64,000 nucleotides of DNA from positions 69,824,815 to 69,888,814 of the forward strand of contig CM055314.2 in the NCBI GenBank assembly GCA_029255685.2, written 5' to 3'. Origin of the DNA: Silene conica. Taxonomy: Eukaryota > Streptophyta > Magnoliopsida > Caryophyllales > Caryophyllaceae. Shown here piece by piece: positions 1 to 11,875 of the stretch. The translations under genes and the position numbers were made by a program. Positions within the stretch are counted from its first letter, which is position 1. Every line of letters begins with the position of its first letter. The notes beneath the pieces were generated by a model. The model saw nothing but the letters and a program-made list of their open reading frames with translations, was not told where the DNA came from and searched no databases.

Positions 1-1133
1 ATTCATTTGAAAACATGCTCGATTGGCACATAAGTAAAAGATTATGTTCATGTAACACAAAAGATGGAGCAATCGAGATTTGATGTGAATGTTCAATTCG
101 CTAAATTTCGATGCAATTTTTTACCTTTAAACCAATTCCTGGGTAGGATTAGAAGGATCGGAAAGAGTAGGAGGATCAGAGTTGGTATTCTGATTTTGAT
201 TTTGATTTTAGATTTGGTTTTGATAAACATAAACTCCGTAAGAACACAAGATATCATCGCAATGAGTTTCCCCTCTTTCAATTTAGAGTAAAGGAAGAAG
301 AATACGAATAAATAAAGAGAATGGGGAAGTAGAGGAGGAAAAATAATATCCACAAAGTAAAAGGACAGAAGCTCTACTGTTTATCATGCACTACGCATGA
401 AAACTTCTGCTTTACAATTCCTATTCTTTTTATCATGTTTTGCATGAAGGTAATTTGATTTCATAGATTGAATTAAATATGCAATTTGTGTTAATTTTGA
501 TACTGATTATTGCGTTCACTATTTCGATCAAATGACATTTGCGCAAGTTCAAATAGTTAGTAGGACCGTTACTTTAAATTCTATTATACTACTAGACTAC
601 TTATTATACTTAATACTGAATGCACATAGCTAACAATGATGCGAATTCATTTTCAAGATATGGCCTCAATGTTAAGTCTATCAAGCACCCTGTCAAAAAC
701 ATAGAATTTAAACGATTGTAGTCTACATTAAAGAACACCTTCGTATTGTCATATCCCATACATATGTTACGAGTTATCAGTTTATAGTGGATTAAAAGAA
801 TAAATTTTTATCTCATAACAACAACTTATTATACATAATAATAATTATCGGGTTAGAAAGTTTGTTGTGTATGTATAAAATCATGAAAATGATTTCCGTA
901 AGTCAATGTTTACGTACCTTACACGTGATAGATATCCTATATGACTATAATCAAAGATGTTAGTTATTCAATATATGATTATTCTTCCATCAAAATCATT
1001 TTACAACAGATCAACACGCCACATGAATATGATACGAACAAAAAGTGTACCATGTTAAAATTATGAATATTTACTTAATGACAAATTACGTCCCTTGGGA
1101 TTCCGCGCGCATCGCGCGCGGAATAACAACTAG
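1..1133 (+). mobile_element. 3' portion of a Helitron (5' end outside the window)
   Basis: The segment ends with the structure expected of a plant Helitron: a hairpin, a short spacer and CTAG followed by a host T. No RepHel helicase or replication protein is visible and the longest open frames are short and low in complexity, so this would be a non-autonomous copy or only its non-coding tail. The 5' TC end is not in view, so how much of positions 1-1100 belongs to the Helitron is unknown. I recognise no gene here. Confidence 0.5.
1100..1133 (+). other. Helitron 3' terminus: 11-bp hairpin plus CTAG
   Basis: ATTCCGCGCGC (1100-1110) and GCGCGCGGAAT (1114-1124) are perfect reverse complements around a 3-base loop. 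The spacer AACAA follows, then CTAG at 1130-1133 and a T at 1134. Helitrons end in CTRR, carry a hairpin about 10 bases inside the end, and insert between A and T. The neighbouring DNA is AT-rich, so a GC-rich perfect stem here is unlikely to be chance. Confidence 0.7.
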
Positions 1134-1318
1134 TCAAAAAAAAAAAACAAAAATCAAAAAATTACGAAAAAAACTTGAAAAATAAAAAATTCCGAAAAAA
1201 AATTTCTGAAAAAAATATGTTCGGAAAAATTTTCTGCAAAAAATTGTGTGATATTATTTTGTATACTGCGTGATATTGTTTCTTGTGATATTGTATTGAG
1301 TAAATTGTGATATTGTAG
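1134..1318. repeat. A-rich stretch and GTGATATT motifs: displaced left part of the MULE
   Basis: An A-rich run (1134-1235) is followed by at least four GTGATATT-like motifs (1238-1316). The same motif, in the same orientation, fills the first intron of the transposase gene at 8990-9345. The simplest reading is that the LTR element at 1319 inserted into the MULE and separated this piece from the rest. No terminal inverted repeat could be paired with the right end. Confidence 0.55.
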
Positions 1319-2497
1319 TGTAATACCTCGGAAATTCGTTTATGATATCTATGTTAATTAGTCGAGTCAATAGCGCTTCTCTATACGGTTTCGCTACTAG
1401 ACTTATTTCTTTTTTTTACTCAAGTGATATTGAGTTATGCTGTCATGGGGGTTCGAACTAGGGACCTTCAGGTTGCGTTTTGGGCCTCGATTATCGATCC
1501 TTACTAACAGCCCGTAAAGGAAATATAACACTCAGCAGCCCTAGCTACCACGTTTTGCTCCCTGCCGTCATATATTAAGGCCTTGCACTCCTTTCTATGA
1601 GTCGTTTTCAACACCACACAAACCCTAGATCTAGTGCTGCCACCACACGCGAGAGAGGGAGAGTTTTTGTGCTCAGTCTAGCCCCGCCGTGTGCCGTCGT
1701 TGTCGGTCTGAAGTCAGGTGACGGGTTTCGCGTGGAATACTTCTAGCAAGCTTGTGATTTACTGTGCTTCTGCGATTTGAGGTAGGGGAAATACTGGTAT
1801 CTGATTGATGTATAACCTGTTCTTATTTGATACTAAGCATGTTGGTAATATATTATCATGTGATCATTATATGTTATTATTTATATTATTCTATGAGGTA
1901 ATATGTTGTGATTATATATTGGGTCTTGTGATATGGTGTTGGATCGGTGCGGAGTATATATGGTGTTGGATCGGTGCGGAGTATATATGGTGTTGGATCG
2001 GTGCGGAGTATATATGGTGTTGGATCGGTGCGGAGTATATATGGTGTTGGATCGGTGCGGAGTATATATGGTGTTGGATCGGTGCGGAGTATATATTTGG
2101 CGTTGGATCGGTGCGGAGTTTATTATATTGTTTTATTTATTCGTTTCCCTACTCAACCTCGTGGTTGACCCTGTGTATTCGTGATCACCTGTGATGAACC
2201 AATTATTGGGGAGCATATTGACAGGTGGCTGAGACTAAGGGGGAGCTATGGGAGGAAGAGCTTGGATCCGGACCAGATTAGATGTCTAGATCACTTTAGT
2301 TAGTTTAATACGAGTTGTACTTTATTTGTTTTGTTAAGACTTTCGGATACGGTTGTAAGAACATGTCTTGAGTTAAATTTAATTTAAAGTATTGTTTATC
2401 TTCCTTTGTATCTACTGCCTCGGGAAACCGAGATGGTAACACCTTTATTTATCTGAGGAGTCCTAGTACAGGCCCTTAAATAAATGGGGGTGTTACA
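1319..2497 (+). repeat. LTR 1 of the Tekay-like element
   Basis: 1179 bp, TG...CA ended, directly followed by the primer binding site. It contains a TATA-like box (about 1570-1577), a leader with 'aaaccctag' after it and a 27-bp tandem repeat in its second half. It looks identical to 6564-7742, implying a young insertion or recent gene conversion. Confidence 0.85.
1933..2123 (+). repeat. 27-bp tandem repeat inside LTR 1 (six copies plus a degenerate one)
   Basis: A unit beginning ATGGTGTTGGATCGG and ending GTGCGGAGTATAT is repeated six times almost perfectly, then once in altered form. Because 27 is divisible by three and the unit lacks stops, all three forward frames stay open. The resulting small repetitive ORFs are by-products, not genes. 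Confidence 0.9.
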
Positions 2498-2500
2498 AAG

Positions 2501-2512
2501 TGGTATCAGAGC
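2501..2512 (+). other. Primer binding site, tRNA-iMet type
   Basis: TGGTATCAGAGC starts three bases after the LTR end and matches the 3' end of initiator methionine tRNA, the usual primer of Tekay and Copia elements. Confidence 0.85.
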
Positions 2513-3134
2513 GAACGATCCTCAGGCCTAAACCAAATGAATAATAATAATGAACGTAGGAGGAGTCTAATAAAATGAACCCCGAGATGAAACGGATAGG
2601 AGCCCCAAAAAGGAACGGGATGAGTTAGGGGCCCCCTCACACCAAACCTGGGCCCTTTCTGTTCTGTCTCGGGAACCCAAAGAGAGCAATTGAAGGGTGG
2701 GGTAGACTATACAGTGACCTGGTTATACTATGCTAACGTTTTGCAGGAGAAGAACGAGGTAAGTCAAATGTGAGTTCTGATTAAAGATAGGTGCAATAGA
2801 AACTGTGGATTGACATGGATGATTGAATTGAAATTATCAGAGTTTGGGAGTTGGATTTGTTGAGCCATGGTTAGAGTGATGTGATCATATGATTTTGATA
2901 TTTGAAGTGTTTATACGATTATCTAGAAGTGAATGATTATAGTATCTATGGAATATATTTTTGGTATTTGAACATGAATGATCAGATTTATATAAATTAA
3001 TAATTCATGTCTAGTGATATGCGGAATGTGTTCCCTAAGCCATGAACGTATATAGTTATGTGTTGCATATATCGTAATTAAGATTTTTTTTTTTTTTTTA
3101 TTTATTTATGCCTTTTATACGTATTTAAAGTTGT

Positions 3135-6100
3135 TATGAAGTTCGTAATCAATAAGGGATACATAATAGTCCCTAGTTTAAGTTCCCGTACTTGGGTAGG
3201 TTGTGATGGTACAATGGGAGAAATCAATTTATTTTGATACATATATGCCTTTTATACATGCATACATTGTAAGGAGATGCTTCAAATGATTGTCAATGCA
3301 TTTTGGAATAAGAAAGGTGGGTTGGATGTAGTAGTGTGTATTTGCAAAGGAACCAAATTTTGATTAATTTTCAGAATGTTACCTGGTTTGTCCGGGCTGT
3401 CTCTTTATACGTGTTTCATAATTGAGGATGAAAATTTTAATGTATGATAACCTTCTGAGTTGGGTTTATAATGCTAGTGTTTTATCTTGATATGAGTTAT
3501 GTCTTTGGGAGAAATAATTCTTTTATTCGACAGTAGTCAGACTGTTACTGCAAAGTCCCGTTTTGACCTATCTTTTGTAACAGAAATCATTTAAAACTTG
3601 GTCATTGCTTGTGCATAGTTCCAACTTTACTGTTCAGAATGTTCGTTCACGTTTCAAAATTTTACGCCATGTAAAATCTTAACGATCTGTTATTTAATTG
3701 TGATTTTGCTAGATGCCTAAAATTCTGTTGAAATGCTGTAAAATTATTGTTCAAATTGTTTGAGTTGTAAATATTGTATTAGATAATATCCTTGAGGTAT
3801 GCATTCGATACTTTTCCTCCGTTTAGCTAATTCCTTATATTTACTAAAGGATTATGTTTGCTCACCCGTTAGCTAAGTTGTTATTTAATTATGATTTTGT
3901 AAGTTGTTGCATAACGTTTAATTGGTGAAGTTGTAAGGTCTGTAAGTTTCGTATCAAAAAGTTTAATCAAATGTGAAGTATGTGACGTGACCACGTGATA
4001 TCCTGATATGACTTTAGTAACATGAATAGTAGGCATATGGTATGAGTATGAACCTCACTATATGATAGCGTACCGTTGTTTATTTCGTCAAGTTAATATA
4101 GAATCGTTTCATTTATATGTCTAATTTTACGACCTCAAAATAATTATGTTCTGTTCGTGTGTGACGTCAAATCATATTATCAGAGAAGAGTCTTGCCAAG
4201 TAGTGGAATGAAAGTTAACTGGTAAGCTTATTAACATGATATAGCAATCTAATGGTTATACGTAATTGTGATTATTTGAACAATGTGAATCTTGCTGATG
4301 TTCTTTCGTATATTGATGGTTTACCTTTGTCTAGTCCTCTATGATTAAAATCTTTATCGGTTTTTCAAGCATATTGTTGTACCATACAACGAATTGCATA
4401 TTATTATTTTTAGAATCTGATCACGATATGCAGAATTATTAATTGCTTGCCGCATGATTTATGGAAGTACTAGTCCGGAGAATTCGTTTACTTACATCGT
4501 TAAATTTTTTTTATAATTCATGAACTACAAGAACAATGTTTTAGTAAGGAAGAGTCAGAATGTTCCCCTGTAGTCTTGTTTCAATCTATAACTTGTAAAA
4601 TTGTCTTTGATTCGTGTTTATAATTGTCACAAACTACTTTTTTTTAATGTTTCAAACATTTCAAAGTATTCTCAAGCGATAAACCAGGTTTTAACTTGAT
4701 GTTCGATAATTTTGGTGTTTGGTTGCAAATGACAATTCTGTAGTTATGTGTAGATGAAATCCTGCTTGAATGTTTAATCGCGGTGCATTGTATAAAACCC
4801 TTACTGTGCTAGTCATATATAATAATAGCCTCATGATAAATGATGTAATATGGGAAATGTACCTAAGTGATTTTGTTAACTAATTGACATCTGAGAATGT
4901 TAAAAGATCTTGTGAGTCTATGAGTTATGCATGTGTTGGGAAATATGTCAATGTTCCATGTTTAATTACGTCAATTAATTTTGCGTTATGTCTTTTCCTA
5001 AATATGAATTGCTTCTATAATACGAATATGGGCATGAAACATTAATTGTCGGGTAGGAACTATAAGCTTTTTGATTGTTTACATTATGGTTAATATAATA
5101 AAATTGTAATAAATTTCAAGAGTACATAGGTGTTATCTATTCCGATTCTGTTTTATTGCATAACACGATTCTTTCGACCTTAATACTTTATTATTGTTTG
5201 AGGTTATATGTTATATGATACTTGATATGAGTATCTTTTGAGTACTGCTTTGAGTTGCATATTAGTAGTTGTCCTTTTATTTTGATAGTTAAAATTTTCT
5301 ATTGGTATGTTAATTCTTTTGTTTGTGAGATGGGAAAACTTTTAGTAATTGTTTAGTCTGAGTTATGTACAAGTTCTTGTTTTATGGCGTATGTGTCCTT
5401 GTTTTATGAATAGTGGAATGATAAGTGTATATACAAGTATGTCAACGAACTTGGGAGGTAAGTACGGAGGAGTTTGAGTTATTCGTGAGTTTAGAACCAA
5501 GGCCATGGTTGGTGTTGTTTTGAGTTTGAGTTTGAGTTGCAGTTCATTATTTTATCGAGTTGTCGTATTCTTTGACCCTGGCTTGTGGGTGAGTAGCTTA
5601 GAGTTTTACGCTCTAAGTGTTGAGCAGTTCCTTTAATGGAATATGTGATAACATTGATATTGAATTGGGAGGAAATTGGTTACGAGCATTGAGTTATGAG
5701 TTGTTAGGCCGTTGTGCCATACTGTGTTTACGTTCCCGTGTGACCTTGGTTATTGAGTTATATTCTGAGTTGAAATAGATATTGAGGTGGGAGTACTGAC
5801 TTGCGGTTCATCTCACCTGTTCACTCACCCCTTGTCCTTGGTCTTAGGTTTGACAACGGGTGTGATACTTGGTTACTTGGAATAAGATGGCATGAAATAA
5901 AGTAAGGAGTAAGACGGTTTAATGAGCTGAGATTAGTAACATGAGGTTACGGGGACGTAACCATGTTTTAAGGAGGATAGGATTGTAAAATCTTTTGATT
6001 TATGATATGTCTAGATGTTTTACATGGCTAAATGGTATATGGTGATTGTTTATACTTGATAATCCTGTTTACTTCCGTCATGCATGAAATTATGATTCAT

Positions 6101-6563
6101 GAAGTATCCCTTAATTTGGTTATACATAAAACTTTGGGGACAAAGTTTTCTTAACGAGGGTTGAATGTAACATTTCGTGTTTCGATGTACCTTTATTAGT
6201 TTTGTTATTATGTATGTGGTGTCACATGTCCATACGTGCTTAGTGAACAGTTTGTTGACCTCGGGATGGTGAACTTCGGGACGAAGTTCATTTTAAGGAA
6301 GGAAGACTGTAATACCTGTAATTTTTTTGTATAATATAATATTTATTGACTAGGTGGAAGTATTGAAGGCTATTTGAATGTTTGTACTTGTTAAGTAATT
6401 ATCGAATAACGGTTGATATGCTATATATGTTAGTGAAGGGCCGAGCATGCTTGTTGGTTAGTAAACCTTTGCTTCACCTCATTGACTTATTTTATGTTTT
6501 GAGTCATAGTTTTGACTTCAGTGGACGAACTTCGGGACGAAGTTCATTTTAAGGGGAGAAGAT
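3135..6563 (+). other. Non-coding interior of the Tekay-like element
   Basis: About 3.4 kb without any recognisable reading frame, tRNA or structural RNA. Its last 450 bases hold three successive purine tract/LTR-start relics: 'aactttggggacaaag' then TGTAACATTTCG near 6135-6180; 'cttcgggacgaagttc' then TGTAATACCTG near 6270-6320; and the functional one at 6530-6565. This suggests a large-retrotransposon-derivative type element built from repeatedly rearranged 3' ends. Confidence 0.6.
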
Positions 6564-7742
6564 TGTAATACCTCGGAAATTCGTTTATGATATCTATGTT
6601 AATTAGTCGAGTCAATAGCGCTTCTCTATACGGTTTCGCTACTAGACTTATTTCTTTTTTTTACTCAAGTGATATTGAGTTATGCTGTCATGGGGGTTCG
6701 AACTAGGGACCTTCAGGTTGCGTTTTGGGCCTCGATTATCGATCCTTACTAACAGCCCGTAAAGGAAATATAACACTCAGCAGCCCTAGCTACCACGTTT
6801 TGCTCCCTGCCGTCATATATTAAGGCCTTGCACTCCTTTCTATGAGTCGTTTTCAACACCACACAAACCCTAGATCTAGTGCTGCCACCACACGCGAGAG
6901 AGGGAGAGTTTTTGTGCTCAGTCTAGCCCCGCCGTGTGCCGTCGTTGTCGGTCTGAAGTCAGGTGACGGGTTTCGCGTGGAATACTTCTAGCAAGCTTGT
7001 GATTTACTGTGCTTCTGCGATTTGAGGTAGGGGAAATACTGGTATCTGATTGATGTATAACCTGTTCTTATTTGATACTAAGCATGTTGGTAATATATTA
7101 TCATGTGATCATTATATGTTATTATTTATATTATTCTATGAGGTAATATGTTGTGATTATATATTGGGTCTTGTGATATGGTGTTGGATCGGTGCGGAGT
7201 ATATATGGTGTTGGATCGGTGCGGAGTATATATGGTGTTGGATCGGTGCGGAGTATATATGGTGTTGGATCGGTGCGGAGTATATATGGTGTTGGATCGG
7301 TGCGGAGTATATATGGTGTTGGATCGGTGCGGAGTATATATTTGGCGTTGGATCGGTGCGGAGTTTATTATATTGTTTTATTTATTCGTTTCCCTACTCA
7401 ACCTCGTGGTTGACCCTGTGTATTCGTGATCACCTGTGATGAACCAATTATTGGGGAGCATATTGACAGGTGGCTGAGACTAAGGGGGAGCTATGGGAGG
7501 AAGAGCTTGGATCCGGACCAGATTAGATGTCTAGATCACTTTAGTTAGTTTAATACGAGTTGTACTTTATTTGTTTTGTTAAGACTTTCGGATACGGTTG
7601 TAAGAACATGTCTTGAGTTAAATTTAATTTAAAGTATTGTTTATCTTCCTTTGTATCTACTGCCTCGGGAAACCGAGATGGTAACACCTTTATTTATCTG
7701 AGGAGTCCTAGTACAGGCCCTTAAATAAATGGGGGTGTTACA
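6564..7742 (+). repeat. LTR 2 of the Tekay-like element
   Basis: Same length (1179 bp) and apparently same sequence as LTR 1. It is preceded by a purine tract (6551-6563) as a 3' LTR should be, yet is also followed by a complete PBS and interior sequence as a 5' LTR would be. It therefore serves as the shared LTR of a tandem array. Confidence 0.85.
7178..7368 (+). repeat. 27-bp tandem repeat inside LTR 2
   Basis: Same copy number and sequence as at 1933-2123. Equal copy number in both LTRs of a fast-changing minisatellite supports a very recent common origin. Confidence 0.9.
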
Positions 7743-7745
7743 AAG

Positions 7746-7757
7746 TGGTATCAGAGC
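7746..7757 (+). other. Second copy of the primer binding site
   Basis: TGGTATCAGAGC after LTR 2, at the same offset (5245) as the rest of the duplicated segment. A normal single element has no PBS after its 3' LTR. Confidence 0.85.
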
Positions 7758-8379
7758 GAACGATCCTCAGGCCTAAACCAAATGAATAATAATAATGAAC
7801 GTAGGAGGAGTCTAATAAAATGAACCCCGAGATGAAACGGATAGGAGCCCCAAAAAGGAACGGGATGAGTTAGGGGCCCCCTCACACCAAACCTGGGCCC
7901 TTTCTGTTCTGTCTCGGGAACCCAAAGAGAGCAATTGAAGGGTGGGGTAGACTATACAGTGACCTGGTTATACTATGCTAACGTTTTGCAGGAGAAGAAC
8001 GAGGTAAGTCAAATGTGAGTTCTGATTAAAGATAGGTGCAATAGAAACTGTGGATTGACATGGATGATTGAATTGAAATTATCAGAGTTTGGGAGTTGGA
8101 TTTGTTGAGCCATGGTTAGAGTGATGTGATCATATGATTTTGATATTTGAAGTGTTTATACGATTATCTAGAAGTGAATGATTATAGTATCTATGGAATA
8201 TATTTTTGGTATTTGAACATGAATGATCAGATTTATATAAATTAATAATTCATGTCTAGTGATATGCGGAATGTGTTCCCTAAGCCATGAACGTATATAG
8301 TTATGTGTTGCATATATCGTAATTAAGATTTTTTTTTTTTTTTTATTTATTTATGCCTTTTATACGTATTTAAAGTTGT

Positions 8380-8557
8380 AAACCCTTATTCAGGGGAAAA
8401 ACACAACTAATCAGTTTGGGGGTTTTGCTCAGAAATATTTAGGTTTTTAGCATCCGTATTCTCTCTACCAAATTACAACCATAAACCCTAGATTCTATGC
8501 GCGATTTTCACTTTCATCGATTTGTGCTCACAGTATTTCAGCGATTCGTGCTATCAG
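8380..8557 (+). other. 5' leader exon of the MULE transposase gene
   Basis: Sequence typical of a plant 5' UTR ('ataaaccctag' near 8481) ends at a good donor, CTATCAG|GTACGT (8557/8558). The likely acceptor is TTTCAG at 8771, giving an intron of about 214 bp before the start codon at 8834. A leader intron is common in plant MULE genes. The transcription start is unknown. Confidence 0.45.
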
Positions 8558-8989
8558 GTACGTTATTGTTGTGAATTCTATCTTTTAACACCAATTTTTG
8601 TGTTTTCCGTCAATTCGTTTGATTTTTGTTGCATTATTCGTCATTATCATTCGATTCTTCTACTCTTCATTATGTAATATGATTAATTAATGTTCGTCGT
8701 TTGTTATTTCTAGGTTAATTTGTTGTTTTACCTAAATTTGTTTTGTTTCTGTTCAATTTCTAGGGTTTCAGCTCAATATCAGCTTCGTCTTCTACTTTTC
8801 GTAAATTCTCATATTTGTTCAATAACATTCCCGATGTCAGGTACGTAATTCTTCTTAATTCGAAACGTTTTACTTTTTCTCTTGTATTTCTCAGCTTTAC
8901 CTCACATGATCTAAGCTTTTTATTTTTCATGTATTCGTTCTTACTGTTGATCTTCTGTGGTGTTCTTCCTAATATATATAGCTTAATAT

Positions 8990-9345
8990 ACTTTCTGGTA
9001 TATCAATTGTCAATTTTATGCAAAAATTGATGTCTGTCATGTGATACACTTTCCTATTCCGTGCTTCAGCATGTCTGATATTTGTCTAACAGAACATACG
9101 ATTTTGTTCATATTGTGTTTTTCATCATATTCAATAACAATATTGTCATTTCATTTGTCAGAACATCTGATATTTAGTCACATTTAACTCTTCCAGCATA
9201 TGATATTTTTAAGCACACCGTGTGATATTCTTCTAATTGTCAACTTTAAAACTACTTCCACATGTGTATATCTTCCCTTACATCTCATATATTTATTTCT
9301 GATATTTTTAACTTTTCTATGTGATATTATTCACTAAAATGCCTG
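8990..9345. repeat. GTGATATT motif cluster in transposase intron 1
   Basis: About ten loosely spaced motifs (TGATATT with variable first base) lie in the intron 8841-9469, all in the GTGATATT sense on the plus strand. Spacing is irregular compared with the later arrays. Intron 1 ends at the acceptor TTTTGCTAG (9469). Confidence 0.7.
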
Positions 9346-11875
9346 GCATTGTTTACAGTAACAATATTTAACATTGTCCACATCATGTATGTTGTTTCAA
9401 ATGGCAGCCTTTTGCAAATTCATTTTTCGTTTGTCTACATTTTTATTTTTGTTTCTATCTTTTTGCTAGATCCGACAACTAGTTTCAGTTCTTCTGTTTC
9501 TACTAATACTCATGAGTCTGCAATTATTCCTTCGCCTGAACAAAATGATGTCCCTTTTAGCACTACATTACCTAATCCTTCAATTAGTTGTGATCCACAT
9601 GTTCCCCAACGTTCTGTCCCTCCCCGTGTACATCAGCTTCTATTAGATTCCACCCCGGGTGGTACTGAATTATGGTCAAGACATGTTGCATCTAAGTTTA
9701 AACCACAAATTGGCCAGTTGTTTACCACCTTGGAAGAAGCAATTAGTTTTTATGATGTGTATGCAAAAGCATGTGGTTTTGAACCCAGGAAATATTCCCA
9801 AAAAAGGTCTGCCTCTGGTGATATTTTGTATAAATTTGTGGTTTGCAACCGTGAGGGTTTTAGAGATCGTAAGAGGAAGGCTATTGTGTTAGATCAACAA
9901 CAGGAGGTGGCTACTCCTAAGCCATTTGCTATTAGAAGTACTAAACTGACCAGGGTGGGCTGCAATGCTATGATTGAGTTTCGTTTTAATGGGACTGGAT
10001 ATACTGTGTTCCAATTTCGCGAGTGGCATAATCACCGTCTTTGTTCACTTAGCAATCAACAATTTCAAAAAAAAAACCGGCAACTTCACCTTTACCATAA
10101 AAAAACAATAATAGATCATTCAAGGGTTAACCTCGGCCCAACAGCGGCATTTAGGAATGTGAAGGAAGCTGTCGACGGTTATGAGAATGTCGGAGCTCAA
10201 GTTGTTGACTTTAAGAATTTTGGAAGGGAAATAAAATGTTACATAGGAGACAGGGATGCTCAATTGTTTATCAACTTTTTCGAAGCCAGACGTGATACCA
10301 ACCCAGGGTTCTACTTTGCATACGAGGTGGATTCTGAGCAATGTTTGGTGTGCGCGTTTTGGTGTGATGCAGAGTCTCGTCGAAACTATTCTTTATATGG
10401 TGATTATGTCTCTTATGATCCAACTTATAGTACAAATAAGTACTCTATGGTTTTCACTCCTTTTACTGGTGTCGACCATCATAAAAGGTCTGTCACCTTT
10501 GCTGCTGCATTGCTCTTTCATGAAGATGAAGAGGCGTTCCAGTGGGTCTTTGAAAAGTTCCTAGATGCTATGGGTCAGCGAGAGCCCCGCTGTATCATCA
10601 CTGATCAATGCGCTGGAATCAAGCTGGGTATACGCGCTGTTTTTAAACATGTTATTCATAGATATTGCATGTGGCATATCATGTAAAAAGTCAGTGACAA
10701 AGTTGGGCCTGCAATCTCGAAAGATACTGATTTTCTCACCCGGTTTAATGATATTGTTTGGGATGGTGAGTTGGAACCTCTGGAATTTGAACAAAAGTGG
10801 ACTCAGTTGGTAAATGAGCATCATTTGGACGGCAATTCCTGGTTGGCAAATATGTTTAAGAAACGACGAAAATGGATCCCAGCTTTTTTCCGTCATATCC
10901 CCATGGGTTGTTTATTACGAACAACTCAACGATCTGAGAGTCAGAATCACTTTTTCAAGCGTTTTGAAAATCCTCATGGTACACTAGTTGAGTTCTGGTT
11001 GCGGTTTCAAAGCGCCATAGATCTACAGCGCCATACTCAAAAACAACTTGATAGAGATGATTCTCACACTCTACCTGAGTTATATAGTACTCTTAAGTTG
11101 GAAGCACATGCTTCTAAGGTTTACACTAATTCTGCATTCAAAGATTTTCAACGAGAACATACTGCTTCCCTTGGGTCTCTTAGTGTCGTTGGCTTCACAC
11201 CACCTGCCAATGGTACAGAGGTCATTGCTGTAGTTGACGCTCGAACACAAAAGACGTATCAAGTAGCATACAACTGTACAACTAATGATGTTGACTGTTC
11301 GTGCAAGTTATTCACAAGGAAGGGTATTGTTTGCAGACACATAATATGGGTCTACAATGGTAAACAAGTAAAGACTTTGCCGGATAAATACATTCTTACG
11401 CGGTGGACCAAGAATGCCCACAATATCCCTCTTTACGGTTTACATGGTGAGGTCCTCGATGACTTTGATGCGACTGACTTAAGGAAAATGGAGATGTGCA
11501 ATTTATGGTCTGAATTTTACTCAACTATTGTTGTTCTGAAGAATGTTCCTAACAATGAGATAACTACTCTTGCTGACACACTAAGGGAATTTAGGACCAA
11601 GCTCAATCCACAAACTCAGGCAATGACAAAAGAGCAGGAGTTGGAGATGCTTTTAGGGTGCAGTTCGTCAACTGAGGTCAGGGTTCTACCACCTCGACAG
11701 GCAAAAAACAAGGGTCGTGGGAAGAGATTGATCTCGAAAAAACAACAGTGCATAGCCAAAGCAGAGAAGCCTAAACGGCTGTGCCGTAATTGCAAACAAA
11801 TGGCTCACCATGATAAGCGTAACTGCCCGAATGATTTTGTGCCTGATCCCGACAAAAAGGTATGTGTATGATTTC

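Larger units (their letters stand above)
1319..8379 (+). mobile_element. Non-autonomous Gypsy (Tekay-like) LTR element with a partial second unit
   Basis: The order is LTR (1319-2497), iMet-type PBS, non-coding interior, purine tract, LTR (6564-7742), PBS again, then a repeat of the first 637 interior bases (7743-8379). The sequence 1319-3134 recurs at 6564-8379 with a constant offset of 5245 and no difference that I could see. LTR ends TGTAATACC...TTACA and the 'cttcgggacgaagttc' block before the purine tract resemble Tekay/Del chromoviruses. No gag or pol frame survives. The possible TSD TGTAG (1314-1318) has no partner at the right because the second unit is truncated where MULE sequence resumes. 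Confidence 0.75.

Noticed and set aside
64..353. Opposite-strand small ORFs at the left edge
   Set aside because: Low-complexity hydrophobic and Ile/Leu runs from T-rich DNA; no recognisable protein.
1805..2194. Three overlapping repetitive ORFs (and the copies at 7050-7439)
   Set aside because: They arise from a 27-bp LTR minisatellite that has no stop in any forward frame; no conserved protein.
8380..8384. Matching TSD for the Tekay-like element at its right end
   Set aside because: TGTAG before 1319 has no partner at 8380; the right unit is truncated, so no TSD is expected there.
10684..10770. An intron explaining the transposase stop at 10684
   Set aside because: A GT follows ATG at the stop, but the sequence immediately downstream is typical transposase coding in the same frame, so splicing it out is implausible.
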